The notes below the pieces were generated by a model that saw only the letters and a list, made by a program, of their open reading frames with translations, was not told where the DNA came from and searched no databases. Shown piece after piece: positions 8,372 through 17,001 of a DNA stretch of 61,896 nt (position 1 is the stretch's first letter; every line of letters starts with the position of its first letter). Position numbers and translations under genes: made by a program. Source of the DNA: Paenibacillus helianthi (GTDB lineage Bacteria; Bacillota; Bacilli; Paenibacillales; Paenibacillaceae); assembly GCF_001909055.1 (NCBI RefSeq), contig NZ_LVWI01000055.1, positions 1 to 61,896 of the forward strand. The letters run 5' to 3'.

Positions 8372-10465
8372 ATGAAAGCTATTACTGTATTTCTGAAGGA
8401 TTTGAAAATCCTGGTGACGAAGCCGATGCTTGCGCTCACTTTGCTGGGTGTTGCGGCATTGCCGATGCTGTACAGCGGTTTTTTGGTCGATGCTTCATGG
8501 GACCCCTATGGCAATACGGGCAAGCTGCCTGTGGCCGTGGTCAACCAGGATAAGGGAGCTGTCTACGAGGGCAAGACCATGGACGTGGGCAAGGATTTTG
8601 TCGATGAGCTGAAGGATAATAGTGATTTCAAGTGGGATTTCGTTGATGCGGCTGAAGCGGAGGATGGCATGGCCCATAACCGCTATTATATGACGGTTAC
8701 TATTCCTGCCAACTTCTCGGAAAATGCGACTACCTTAACCGAGGATCATCCGGTCCAGGCAGAGATTGTGTTCGAGCCGAACAGTGATTATAACTTTGTG
8801 GCCGGGCAAATCGGCATCAGCGCGATGAGTAAACTGAAGTCGAAGCTGTCTACCCAGATTACGGCGGCGTATACCCGAAGCATGTTCGAGCAGGTAGACA
8901 CGATCTCTGAAGGCCTTGGGAATGCCGGCGGCGGTGCAACCGAGCTTAAGGACGGAGCAGGGAAGCTCACTAACGGGCTGACCACGCTTAAGACCAATCT
9001 GAACAAGCTTGCCACAGGCACTTCTGAGCTGCAAAGCGGACTGAAGCTGCTGTATAACGGGGCGGGTAGTCTGAATCAGGGCTCAGGCACGTTGACTAAA
9101 GGGACGACGGACCTTGCTAGCGGCTTAAGCCAGCTGGCCAAGGCCCAGCAGCAGCTGCAGGATGGTGCTGTGAAGTCACAGAACGGCGCGGCGCAGTTAA
9201 AAGAAGGACTGCTGGCTTCGCAGAATGGCAGCAGCCAACTCAAGGAGGGGCTGACTGCATCCGAAGCGGCCAGCAGCCAGCTTGCTGCCGGTGCAGATCA
9301 GGTCGCCAAGGGGCTGGAGCAGATGATGGCGGCTACACCCGGCCTGCAGGAGAGTGAACAGTTCCAGCGGCTGCTAGCCGCAAGCCGTCAGGTTGCCGCG
9401 GGTAGTCAGCAGCTGCACACCGGGCAGGCACAACTGCTCGCCGGCAGCACGCAGCTGGACAAGGGACAGCAGCAATTGGCCCAAGGCGCCACACAGCTCA
9501 GTGATGGCGGTGCTCAGCTGGCCGCAGGAATGCAGGCCTTCGGCAAGAAGCTGGATGAGGCTAGCAGGGGCGGAAGCAAGCTGGCTACCGGGGCAACGGC
9601 GCTCAACAAAGGCGCGTTGCAGCTGAAGCAAGGACTAACCAAGCTGACTGGAGGTGTGGACGGTCTCTCGGAAGGCGCCGTCAAGCTGAATGATGGGGCG
9701 GGCGAACTGAAGGACGGTGCAGGCAAGCTGGCCAGCGGCAGCGGTGAGCTGGCGCAGAAGCTGAATGATGCTGCAGCAGACACCTCCAGTGTGAAATCCG
9801 GGGATAACACCGTGAATATGTTTGCTGAACCGGTGAAGCTGACAGAGAAGACCGGTCACAAGCTGGATCACTACGGACTGGGAATCGCTCCTTATTTCTT
9901 ATCGCTAGCCCTGTTTGTGGGGGCGCTCGTGTTCACCACTGTGTTCTCGCTGCGGGACTCGAATGTGCCGGGGGCTTCGCCGATGGGCAGATTCGTCAGC
10001 CGGACGCTCACCTTCGTAATGGTAAGTATTCTCCAATCGGTTCTTGCCGATATAATCTTGCTATATGGTCTGAAGCTGGAAGTTCAGAGCGTTCCCCTCT
10101 TCTTCCTGTTCTCGCTGATTGTCAGCTTCACCTTCACCATGATTGTGCAGGCCTTGGTTACCTGGCTGGATAATCCAGGGCGTTTCCTGGCGATTGTCCT
10201 GATGATCTTCCAATTAACCTCAAGTGCAGGCACCTTTCCGCTGGAGCTGCTGCCCAACTGGATGCAGAAGGTCAATCCTTGGCTCCCCATGACGCATAGC
10301 ATCGTCGGTTACAAGGCGATTGTCGGCACCGGTGACTACGCGCTGATGGGACAGCAAATCATATATTTGCTTACCTATGCTGTAATTTCCCTAGTGCTTA
10401 CATTCCTGTATTTTGCCCGCCAGACCAAGCGTACCACAGCTGCTCCGAAAGAGCTGACGGCTTGA
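8372..10465 (+). CDS. yhgE: YhgE/Pip-domain ABC-2-type membrane protein with repeat-rich extracellular part
   Basis: The 697-residue protein has one N-terminal membrane helix (about residues 20-40), a conserved Pip N-terminal domain (about 45-180), a long extracellular alpha-helical region of repeats built on L-x-x-G (about 190-480, such as GAGKLTNGLTTLKTNL and GATQLSDGGAQLAAG), and about five C-terminal helices (about 510-690). This matches phage-infection protein and YhgE family exporters; related Gram-positive proteins work in phage adsorption or export, and the substrate is unknown. ATG 8372 is preferred over GTG 8363 because GAAGGTG lies 6 bases before it. It is probably controlled by the TetR gene upstream and ends at a strong terminator. 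Confidence 0.85.
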   Translation: MKAITVFLKDLKILVTKPMLALTLLGVAALPMLYSGFLVDASWDPYGNTGKLPVAVVNQDKGAVYEGKTMDVGKDFVDELKDNSDFKWDFVDAAEAEDGMAHNRYYMTVTIPANFSENATTLTEDHPVQAEIVFEPNSDYNFVAGQIGISAMSKLKSKLSTQITAAYTRSMFEQVDTISEGLGNAGGGATELKDGAGKLTNGLTTLKTNLNKLATGTSELQSGLKLLYNGAGSLNQGSGTLTKGTTDLASGLSQLAKAQQQLQDGAVKSQNGAAQLKEGLLASQNGSSQLKEGLTASEAASSQLAAGADQVAKGLEQMMAATPGLQESEQFQRLLAASRQVAAGSQQLHTGQAQLLAGSTQLDKGQQQLAQGATQLSDGGAQLAAGMQAFGKKLDEASRGGSKLATGATALNKGALQLKQGLTKLTGGVDGLSEGAVKLNDGAGELKDGAGKLASGSGELAQKLNDAAADTSSVKSGDNTVNMFAEPVKLTEKTGHKLDHYGLGIAPYFLSLALFVGALVFTTVFSLRDSNVPGASPMGRFVSRTLTFVMVSILQSVLADIILLYGLKLEVQSVPLFFLFSLIVSFTFTMIVQALVTWLDNPGRFLAIVLMIFQLTSSAGTFPLELLPNWMQKVNPWLPMTHSIVGYKAIVGTGDYALMGQQIIYLLTYAVISLVLTFLYFARQTKRTTAAPKELTA

Positions 10466-10508
10466 GCAAAGGGAAGCACAGAACCACAGCAGACATGCAA
10501 GCAGGCAT

Positions 10509-10557
10509 ACAGGAAAAACTCCCGCCCCTGAAGAAGGGGAACGGGAGTTTTTCCTGT
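10509..10557. terminator. Bidirectional terminator
   Basis: ACAGGAAAAACTCCCG pairs with CGGGAGTTTTTCCTGT, with an inner CCCC/GGGG extension. A and T runs lie in the stem itself, so it can end both yhgE and the convergent glycosyltransferase gene. Confidence 0.85.
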
Positions 10558-10584
10558 ATTATTTAGAAATTAAGATTTATTCTG

Positions 10585-11517
10585 TTAGTCCAGCATATAT
10601 TCGCGGTACTTATCCTTACGGGGATTCAGTACAAAGAGAATGCCGCTGACATAGCCTGAAACTGCATTGAAGTTGCGCTTCAGCGTAAACTTACCGGTAA
10701 GATAAGTCAGTGTCCACAGCAGCGCGGCGTAATTTTTCACCGGAGCTTTGCGCAGATTCAGCAGGTAATAATGATTGACCGCCGTCGCCCGTGCCACACG
10801 TCCTGCTTTGTCGCGGGAGCTTGGAGACTCATGGTGGGTGATTTTCATATCCGGGTTGATTACAAGCTTGCCGTACTTGCTGGCCAGATGACACATATAA
10901 ATATCGTCAGCCACAGCATAGCTGGTCATCCAAGGATAAGGTTTCATGTCTTTAAGAGCCGAAGCGCGGAATGACATATTGCAGCCATGGAAAAAATCCG
11001 TCTCAAAGGTGTCCCGGGTTTCTCCCCAGAGCAGCAGGGAGCCGGCAAGGGTGCTGGCAGACAATCTGCCTGGCGAAGCCGACATTTGGAAGGTCAGCAA
11101 CCCGAGCAGTTTGCCGGATCTGCTGCTGGCCATGCCTTTGGCCATGCCGCCTACACCGACGATCGACTTGTCCGCCGCGTAGGTATCCAGCATCCGGCGG
11201 ATGTACAGCGGATCATCCAGTTCGGCATCGTCGTCGAAGCTGAGCAGAATGTCTCCGTTAATGAGTCCGAGTGCCTCATAACGGGACAGCCAAACGCCGG
11301 GTTTGGTTTTGCGGTAATAACGCAGCTCTGCCTGAGGCATCCGGTTCAGTACTTTGCGGAAATACTCCAGGACAGACTCTTCAATATCACCATCGTCCAC
11401 AATCAGCAGCTCTATCGAGACATCTTCGAGTTCGGTCTGCCTGCCGATGGACTCAATGCACAACGTAAGATCTTTGATCCGGTTGCGCGTGGGAATGACT
11501 ATAGACACATCATGCAT
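10585..11517 (-). CDS. Family 2 glycosyltransferase
   Basis: The 310-residue soluble GT-A enzyme has the nucleotide-sugar site VSIVIPTRNRIKDLTLCIESI (start), LLIVDDGDIEE (about 38), and the metal-binding DDDAEL (about 95) within GDILLSFDDDAEL. CNMSFRASAL and the later AVADDIYMCHLA supply the acceptor/base region. The acceptor is unknown; candidates are teichoic acid, exopolysaccharide or antibiotic glycosylation. AAGGAG precedes the ATG. It diverges from a family 4 glycosyltransferase, which suggests a small glycan locus. Confidence 0.85.
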   Translation of the reverse strand: MHDVSIVIPTRNRIKDLTLCIESIGRQTELEDVSIELLIVDDGDIEESVLEYFRKVLNRMPQAELRYYRKTKPGVWLSRYEALGLINGDILLSFDDDAELDDPLYIRRMLDTYAADKSIVGVGGMAKGMASSRSGKLLGLLTFQMSASPGRLSASTLAGSLLLWGETRDTFETDFFHGCNMSFRASALKDMKPYPWMTSYAVADDIYMCHLASKYGKLVINPDMKITHHESPSSRDKAGRVARATAVNHYYLLNLRKAPVKNYAALLWTLTYLTGKFTLKRNFNAVSGYVSGILFVLNPRKDKYREYMLD

Positions 11518-11702
11518 GCCGCTGACTCCTTCCGGGACGCCTTAGCGTCCGCTTAACGAGAATATAATGCACCGAAAGTTCTTGTTGCTCTAAGTTTACC
11601 CCCCTTCAGGTAGGCCGTATATACCACTTTCGTTTACTTTTTTTTATAGCGTTTGCGATTATAATTATTAGGAAATAAGTTGCATTTGATTTTAAGTAAT
11701 AT

Positions 11703-11795
11703 GAACTATGCTTACAAAACTTTAAGCCTATGCTTCCTAAGTTAGTTTTGCGAAGTGCGTTCAAGGAGGCTTATCCTATCAAAACTTTAAGGAGG
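11703..11795 (+). promoter_or_regulatory. Repeated 5' leader element, copy A
   Basis: This is one of three related leaders in the window. Right arm CAAAACTTT (11780-11788) sits directly before the Shine-Dalgarno AAGGAGG (11789-11795) and can pair with AGTTTTG inside AAGTTAGTTTTG (11739-11750). A further ACAAAACTT (11714-11722) upstream could pair with the same middle arm, giving two exclusive folds. The shared text TATGCTTACAAAACTT and AAGTTAGTTT is near-identical to copy B at 43.8 kb. Function is inferred only. Confidence 0.6.
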
Positions 11796-11802
11796 AGACG
11801 TT

Positions 11803-13089
11803 ATGCATGTCGGGATCTTTATGCATACTAATTACTTTGAAGATTTCTTCGTGAAGGGCCTGGGTCTCAGTGAAGAGGAATATGTAAGTTCGTATCATAA
11901 CGATTTTTCATTCGATTATGCGCGTCTCTTGCACACCAAAGGCATCCGTACCACTATTTATAACTTCACCCGTGTCGGTGATGAGGTCAGAACTTACCAG
12001 CATGGCATGGTGGATTGCACGGTTAAATTCATCCCTGTAGGGAGACTTTATAAAACGTACTGTCTGATCCCGCACTCGCACCGGACGCCCATTGGTAAAT
12101 TTATCTCCCAATATATCTCTACCATTCAAAAGGATCTGGCCGGGATTCTGCGCGGGGATGGGATCAATCTGATCTATGCCCAGGAATATGCTTCCGGACG
12201 TTTTGAACGGCTGGCTTCAACGGCCAAGCAGCTGAACATCCCCATCATAGCCGCATACCACGGAGGCAGCATTCATAAATGGATATTGCCAATCAAAAAA
12301 CATACGCTGCACAAGGCTTCCTTTCTGACTACACTTAATGAGGATGAGCAGAAAAGCATGGTAAGCCATTTCCCGCACATCGCGGACCGGATACGGCTGC
12401 TGCCGAACTTTGTGAATTCGGCGATCTTTTACAAGCGGGACAAGGAAGAGGCAATGACGGCGCTTGGCCTGGACCCGGACAGCAGATATATTATCACCGT
12501 AGGGCGATTGTTCGAGCATCAAAAAGGACATTCTCTGCTGGTTCAGGCCATGGAGCAGTTGCGTTCCATTCCGGGCCTAAAGGTGCTGATCGCCGGCGGC
12601 GGGCCGGATGAGCAGAGCCTGAAGGCACTGATTGCTGAAAAAGGTCTTGAGGACCGTATGATTCTTCTCGGTACGATCCGCAACAAGGAGGTCCTGGCCA
12701 GCTACTACAGCATTTCCGAGCTTTTCGTACTGCCTTCACGGTATGAAGGGCTGCCGCTGGTCATTCTGGAAGCTGGTGCCTGCGGGCTGCCGACGGTTGC
12801 CTTTAATGTAATGGGGGTACGCGGGCTGGTGCAGCATGGGGTGAACGGCCTGCTTGCTGAAGGGCTGAGCCCGTCCGCACTCGCTGCCTCACTCGATACG
12901 TTGCTAGCCAATCCGGAGCTGCGTGCAGAAATGGGGGAAGCCGCCTTGCAGATCGTCCGCTCTGACTATTCTGAGGAGATCATCGGTGCCAGGCTGTATA
13001 ATTTGCTGCAGGAGAGTCTGGGGCTTGACCCTTTGCCGGCCCAATTTGGCGGGGACGGCTTTGCAACGAAGCTGAGCACCCCTGTCTGA
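11803..13089 (+). CDS. Family 4 (group 1) glycosyltransferase
   Basis: The 428-residue GT-B enzyme has an N-terminal acceptor domain and a C-terminal nucleotide-sugar domain: YIITVGRLFEHQKGHSLLVQAM (about residues 228-250), VLIAGGGPDEQSLKALI, then the E-x7-E motif in LPSRYEGLPLVILEAGACGLPTVAFN (about 315-340). It probably adds a hexose to a lipid or surface glycan; donor and acceptor are unknown. ATG 11803 follows AAGGAGG. It carries the repeated 5' leader, so its translation may be structure-controlled. Confidence 0.88.
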   Translation: MHVGIFMHTNYFEDFFVKGLGLSEEEYVSSYHNDFSFDYARLLHTKGIRTTIYNFTRVGDEVRTYQHGMVDCTVKFIPVGRLYKTYCLIPHSHRTPIGKFISQYISTIQKDLAGILRGDGINLIYAQEYASGRFERLASTAKQLNIPIIAAYHGGSIHKWILPIKKHTLHKASFLTTLNEDEQKSMVSHFPHIADRIRLLPNFVNSAIFYKRDKEEAMTALGLDPDSRYIITVGRLFEHQKGHSLLVQAMEQLRSIPGLKVLIAGGGPDEQSLKALIAEKGLEDRMILLGTIRNKEVLASYYSISELFVLPSRYEGLPLVILEAGACGLPTVAFNVMGVRGLVQHGVNGLLAEGLSPSALAASLDTLLANPELRAEMGEAALQIVRSDYSEEIIGARLYNLLQESLGLDPLPAQFGGDGFATKLSTPV

Positions 13090-13144
13090 ACAGCCCGAAT
13101 ACAACGTGGTAACGTGTGTAGAACCTAATATAAACTGATCCTAC

Positions 13145-13203
13145 AGCGCTCTGCGCTCCGCAAAGAATGCCGGCAGGCTTTTTGCGGAGTGAGGCGCTTT
13201 TTT
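13145..13203 (+). terminator. Intrinsic terminator after the GT4 gene
   Basis: AGCGC...CTCCGCAAA pairs with TTTGCGGAG...GCGCT, a two-part stem, followed by a run of six T. Confidence 0.8.
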
Positions 13204-13254
13204 GCGGATTCGGTACATATTTGGAGAAGGTAAGGCCGAAGGTGTGAAATATAC

Positions 13255-13283
13255 TTGTAATTTTCGGTTTTTAACTATACAAT
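13255..13283 (+). promoter_or_regulatory. Vegetative promoter of the DsbA-family gene
   Basis: TTGTAA (13255-13260), 17-base spacer, TACAAT (13278-13283), about 45 bases before the ATG. Confidence 0.65.
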
Positions 13284-13328
13284 TGTAAGTGACAAATATT
13301 TAGTTACTTAACTTTAGGAGGAATCCCT

Positions 13329-14051
13329 ATGAGAATAGATGTATGGTCCGATAATGCCTGCCCGTTCTGTTATATCGGCAAAAGACGACTGGAGAACGCA
13401 TTGAGCCAGTTCGAAGGCCAAGACAAGGTAGAGGTGGTCTTCCGCAGCTTCCAGCTCGATCCGAATGCTCCGGTTCAGGCAACCATGGATATTTATGATA
13501 TGCTGGCTGCCAAATATGGCATGACCCGTGAGAAAGCGATAGCGACGAACGTTCAACTCGCAGAACAAGCCAAAGGGGTTGGTCTGGATTTCAACTTTGA
13601 TATCGTGCAGAATACAAACACGTTTGACAGCCACCGTTTAGGCCACTATGCTGCCGCCAAAGGCAAAGGTCCCGAGATGTCCGAGCGGCTGCTGGCGGCT
13701 TATTTTACCAATGGGCATAATTTGGCAGACCGTCAGGAGCTAGCTTCCCTGGCTGCCGAGGTTGGACTGGATGCTGCAGATGTAGCGGCTATGCTGGAGA
13801 CAGACGCTTATGCCGATGCGGTGAACACTGATATTGCGGAAGGACAACGGCTGAATATCACAGGCGTACCTTTCTTTGTCTTCAATAATAAATATGCCGT
13901 TTCGGGCGCTCAGCCGGGGCCGGTATTCTCCGAAGTATTGGATACAGTCTGGGCTGAAGAGAAAAATACACCTGAGCTTCAGGTTGTCGGTAAGCCCCAG
14001 TCCAAAGCAGCAGATGCCGAGGGCTGTGACGACGGCTCCTGCAGTATCTGA
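13329..14051 (+). CDS. DsbA-family oxidoreductase (FrnE-like)
   Basis: The 240-residue thioredoxin-fold protein has its redox motif CPFC at about residues 11-14 (VWSDNACPFCYIGKRRLENAL), the helical insert expected of DsbA/FrnE proteins, and the cis-proline loop NITGVPFFVFNNKYAVSGAQ (about 176-195). It has no signal peptide, so it should act in the cytoplasm as a disulfide reductase or isomerase. The tail EGCDDGSCSI carries two extra cysteines, a possible metal or redox tail. AGGAGG precedes the ATG. It is a single gene with its own promoter and terminator. Confidence 0.9.
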   Translation: MRIDVWSDNACPFCYIGKRRLENALSQFEGQDKVEVVFRSFQLDPNAPVQATMDIYDMLAAKYGMTREKAIATNVQLAEQAKGVGLDFNFDIVQNTNTFDSHRLGHYAAAKGKGPEMSERLLAAYFTNGHNLADRQELASLAAEVGLDAADVAAMLETDAYADAVNTDIAEGQRLNITGVPFFVFNNKYAVSGAQPGPVFSEVLDTVWAEEKNTPELQVVGKPQSKAADAEGCDDGSCSI

Positions 14052-14126
14052 TTTTGAATACCCGACCGAAACCAGGGCATCCTGTCTTGGACCGGATGAA
14101 TGAATAGTGCTTACATGAAGCTGCAC

Positions 14127-14171
14127 AAAAGCCCCCTCCCGTTAGAAATGGCTAACGGTGAGGGGGCTTTT
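14127..14171. terminator. Bidirectional terminator
   Basis: AAAAGCCCCCTC-CCGTTAG and CTAACGG-TGAGGGGGCTTTT form a long stem with A and T tails, serving the DsbA gene and the convergent oleate hydratase gene. Confidence 0.85.
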
Positions 14172-14205
14172 GGATGAAGGGAAAAGCAACGGCTACGGTC
14201 AGCAG

Positions 14206-15786
14206 TTATCTGAACGAAGTCACAAAGCTCGTAAACAACGTCCGCACATCATAGTGATGCTGCTTGATCGGTTCCACAGGGCGGTTCACACCCATCAGCG
14301 TGTACACGGCAATTCTGGCGGCCCGGACGGAGTATTCCTCGGTGAATACCACGTCGTCCGGGATCTCGCAGTATTGGCCGACAAAGGCGAGGTTGGTTGA
14401 CCCCGCTGGAACGACCTGCGGCCGGTCGCTGTTCAGCCGCGGCATGAACTGGGAGGTAATGTATGGCATCATGCAAGGGATACAGCTCACGGTAGCCATG
14501 ATCTCTTCCTTGTGCGCTTCGAAATGAAGGTGGCCGATCAGCTCCTGCATAATTTCTTCCCCGGTACAGTCGCACATTCTCTTTTTTACGAAATCGCCGA
14601 CCTTGTCCGGATACAGCCCGTAGCCCCAGAATACCTTGACATGCTCTGGTTGATTGCGGAAATGTGGCTGGAACGCCAGCACCACAGACATGAACCAGCT
14701 GGAATCCTTGAAGGTGACAAGAGCGCCTGTACCGGCCCGGTTGCGTGTGAACTTTTCCATCAGATCAAAGAATGCCGAGTCCTGGAATGTTACGGTGAAC
14801 GATTCCCATTTCGAGCCGTCCACATGATCGTCGAAAGGGGAGGGATTGCCGAGACCCGGTTTCTTGGCGGCGATGTTCTCCCATAGCTTCCAGGAGCTTC
14901 CCTTGCCGTTCAGGCCCGGAGCGGTTGTCATCGAACCGAGGCTGGAGCCTTCGGTCATGGAGCCGTTCGTAATGATTACGCGGTCTTCTTCGCCAATCTC
15001 GATGACATCCGGAACACCTTGGCGCAGCACATGCATTTTCGTAACTGTAATGCCTTCGCCGTCCTTGAAATCCAGATCGGTGACTGTACATTTTAGGGTG
15101 AAATCTACGCCAAAAGGCTCAAGGTACTTGTGCAGCGGCAGAATAATGGAATCATATTGGTTATAAGGAGTACGGGTGACTCCTTCAAGCGTTTGAATGC
15201 GCGGGAATTCATGCATGAAGCGGATCATGTATCTTTTGAATTCAACCGCACTATGCCAGGGCTGGAAGGCGAACGTCGTTGCCCACATGTACCAGAAATT
15301 CGTCTGGAAAAAATGAGGACCGAACCAGTCGTTGATCCGTGCCTTGCCCATTTTGTCTTCGGGAGTGATAATCAGCTTGCCCATAGCCAGACGGTCCGCC
15401 ATGTCGAAGCCCATCGATAGTACATCCTCGACTTCACCTTCCCGGTTAATCAGACGGGCATTGGAGTGTGTAGGGTTGGCATCATCGAATGCTGTAATTT
15501 CCTCCCGCAGCGATTGCCCCGGATGGTCGATCGAAGGAATGGTGCTCAGGAGCTCCCAGAGATTCTCGTAGGTTTCATCGTTCAGCATCCGGCCGCCCCG
15601 GATGACATAGCCTTGTTCACCGCTGCCCGAACCGTCATTGCTGCCGCCGAGGATTTTCATCTCTTCAATAATGTGAATGTTCTGTCCGGGGAAGTCGCAG
15701 TCTCTGACGAGGTAGGCCGCACCTGCAAGGGATGCAATACCGCCGCCGACAAAATAAACCTGGCTGTTACCGTACTCTTTTTTCAC
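14206..15786 (-). CDS. ohyA: Oleate hydratase (myosin-cross-reactive antigen family)
   Basis: The 526-residue FAD protein should add water to the cis-9 double bond of oleate to give 10-hydroxystearate, a fatty-acid detoxification step. The dinucleotide fold is VYFVGGGIASLAGAAYLV (about residues 9-26), followed by the family text EEMKILGGSNDGSGSGEQGYVIRGGRML and later WSTIP-like and FQPWHSAVEFKRYM segments. It is a little shorter than many family members (about 560-590) but appears complete. GTG 15786 follows GGAGG at 9 bases. The TetR gene upstream in the same direction is the probable regulator. Confidence 0.92.
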   Translation of the reverse strand: MKKEYGNSQVYFVGGGIASLAGAAYLVRDCDFPGQNIHIIEEMKILGGSNDGSGSGEQGYVIRGGRMLNDETYENLWELLSTIPSIDHPGQSLREEITAFDDANPTHSNARLINREGEVEDVLSMGFDMADRLAMGKLIITPEDKMGKARINDWFGPHFFQTNFWYMWATTFAFQPWHSAVEFKRYMIRFMHEFPRIQTLEGVTRTPYNQYDSIILPLHKYLEPFGVDFTLKCTVTDLDFKDGEGITVTKMHVLRQGVPDVIEIGEEDRVIITNGSMTEGSSLGSMTTAPGLNGKGSSWKLWENIAAKKPGLGNPSPFDDHVDGSKWESFTVTFQDSAFFDLMEKFTRNRAGTGALVTFKDSSWFMSVVLAFQPHFRNQPEHVKVFWGYGLYPDKVGDFVKKRMCDCTGEEIMQELIGHLHFEAHKEEIMATVSCIPCMMPYITSQFMPRLNSDRPQVVPAGSTNLAFVGQYCEIPDDVVFTEEYSVRAARIAVYTLMGVNRPVEPIKQHHYDVRTLFTSFVTSFR

Positions 15787-15874
15787 TGTGAGTCGCCTCC
15801 ATAGGGTTGCTGTTTGCTGTTGCTGTCCCTAATGTAAACCAAGGCTGACGCTGAGGGTATGGTCAAAAGTCTGC

Positions 15875-15908
15875 AAGTGTATGAAATTTGGTCACTTGAG
15901 GTAAAGTG
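15875..15908 (-). promoter_or_regulatory. Possible TetR operator upstream of oleate hydratase
   Basis: AAGTG-13-CACTT-6-AAGTG gives two overlapping inverted repeats in the gap between the TetR gene and the oleate hydratase gene. Placement suits an operator; binding is inference. Confidence 0.35.
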
Positions 15909-15936
15909 TAAGGTTTTCCGACGGAAATCGCCTCTC

Positions 15937-16518
15937 TTAGAGATCGGTAAGACCGTTTCCACTCGCATATTGATGCAGCGCTTTGGCAAAGTTCCCCTCA
16001 ATGAGCACACTGAGCTTATCGATGATCACCTTCGGCTCTTCCTTCATGCCGCCGCGCATCCACTGGATCACAAGTCCCGTAAAAGCCAGCGTATAGAAAT
16101 TGGCAATAAACCGCTTGTCCTCACCGCTAACCTCCAGGTCACCCGCGAGTTCTTGAATAACCCCCATAATCAGGTCATTCGTCACTTCATACAGATACGC
16201 ATCGAGATGTGTTCGGCCCAGAGAGTCCAGCGTATTGCAGCAAAAGGCTTTATTGGCTCCTATATAGCAAAAGATCCGGTAAAACCCGTCCGTCCACGTG
16301 CTGTAACTGCGGTACTGGGCGATGCTCTCCACAGCTTCTGTCTGATAAATCCAGCCCAGCAGCTCAAAAATATCCTGGAAATGATAATAGAACGTCTGAC
16401 GGTTCAGCCCACAATCATCCACTAGATGCTTAACGGAGATTTTGTTCAGCGGGGCATGCTCCATCAGGGCTTTCAGCGAATGGGCAAGGGCTTTTTTGGT
16501 CAGAAGGGAATTGGACAT
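15937..16518 (-). CDS. TetR family regulator (DhaS-like C-terminal domain)
   Basis: The 193-residue protein has a TetR helix-turn-helix (about residues 8-55: KKALAHSLKALMEHAPLNKISVKHLVDDCGLNRQTFYYHF) and a C-terminal domain with WIYQTEAVES and YTLAFTGLVIQWMRGGMKE, typical of the TetR_C_8/DhaS-like branch. AAGGGGG precedes the ATG. It lies 150 bases upstream of oleate hydratase in the same direction and probably responds to a fatty acid or related ligand to control that gene. Confidence 0.85.
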   Translation of the reverse strand: MSNSLLTKKALAHSLKALMEHAPLNKISVKHLVDDCGLNRQTFYYHFQDIFELLGWIYQTEAVESIAQYRSYSTWTDGFYRIFCYIGANKAFCCNTLDSLGRTHLDAYLYEVTNDLIMGVIQELAGDLEVSGEDKRFIANFYTLAFTGLVIQWMRGGMKEEPKVIIDKLSVLIEGNFAKALHQYASGNGLTDL

Positions 16519-16577
16519 GGGCTACCCCCTTATCATGTGGTCCTGATGGTTGACAAAGCTTCGTTGTTCAAAAGGAA

Positions 16578-16973
16578 TTATGCGCCGTGCCTGCGTCTGG
16601 CCAGCCAATAAACCCCCTCCGTGAGCAGGCCGGCCGCAAAGCCTCCAAGGGTGAACATGGCAAACGTGAGAAAGCCCGCCAGATCCTCCCATCCGGACAT
16701 TTCCCGGTAGGTGTAGAAGATCATGAGTCCCAGCCCGATCAGAATCCCTGCCGTGGTAATCAGCCACACCAGCCTTGCGCCGAGCCAGCCGGAGCCGTTC
16801 ACCATGATGGACACGCCGAGCGCAAGCACGGCATAACGGCCGAGGAGGAGAGCACTGAATTCCTTGTCCAGCAGGATAAAACGGTGCAGAGTCAGCAGCA
16901 GCCACAGAAGAAGGGCATAGACGGGAAACCAGATGTACCAGCGGTTGCTTTTGGCGGTTGGCAGGAAACTCAT
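16578..16973 (-). CDS. Small four-helix membrane protein, unknown function
   Basis: The 131-residue protein has about four hydrophobic helices: WYIWFPVYALLLWLLLTLHRF, YAVLALGVSIMVNGSG, WLITTAGILIGLGLMIFY and FLTFAMFTLGGFAAGLL, ending in a basic RRRHGA tail. AGGTGATG precedes the ATG. No catalytic motif or family was recognised. It is flanked by same-strand genes with small gaps, possibly cotranscribed with the 171-residue gene upstream. Confidence 0.7.
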   Translation of the reverse strand: MSFLPTAKSNRWYIWFPVYALLLWLLLTLHRFILLDKEFSALLLGRYAVLALGVSIMVNGSGWLGARLVWLITTAGILIGLGLMIFYTYREMSGWEDLAGFLTFAMFTLGGFAAGLLTEGVYWLARRRHGA

Positions 16974-17001
16974 GAACCCATCACCTCATTTATAGGAATA
17001 T

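Noticed and set aside
13284..13328. Fourth copy of the repeated leader before the DsbA-family gene
   Set aside because: ACTTTAGGAGG before the start looks similar, but neither an AGTTTTG arm nor the TATGCTTACAAAACTT block is present.
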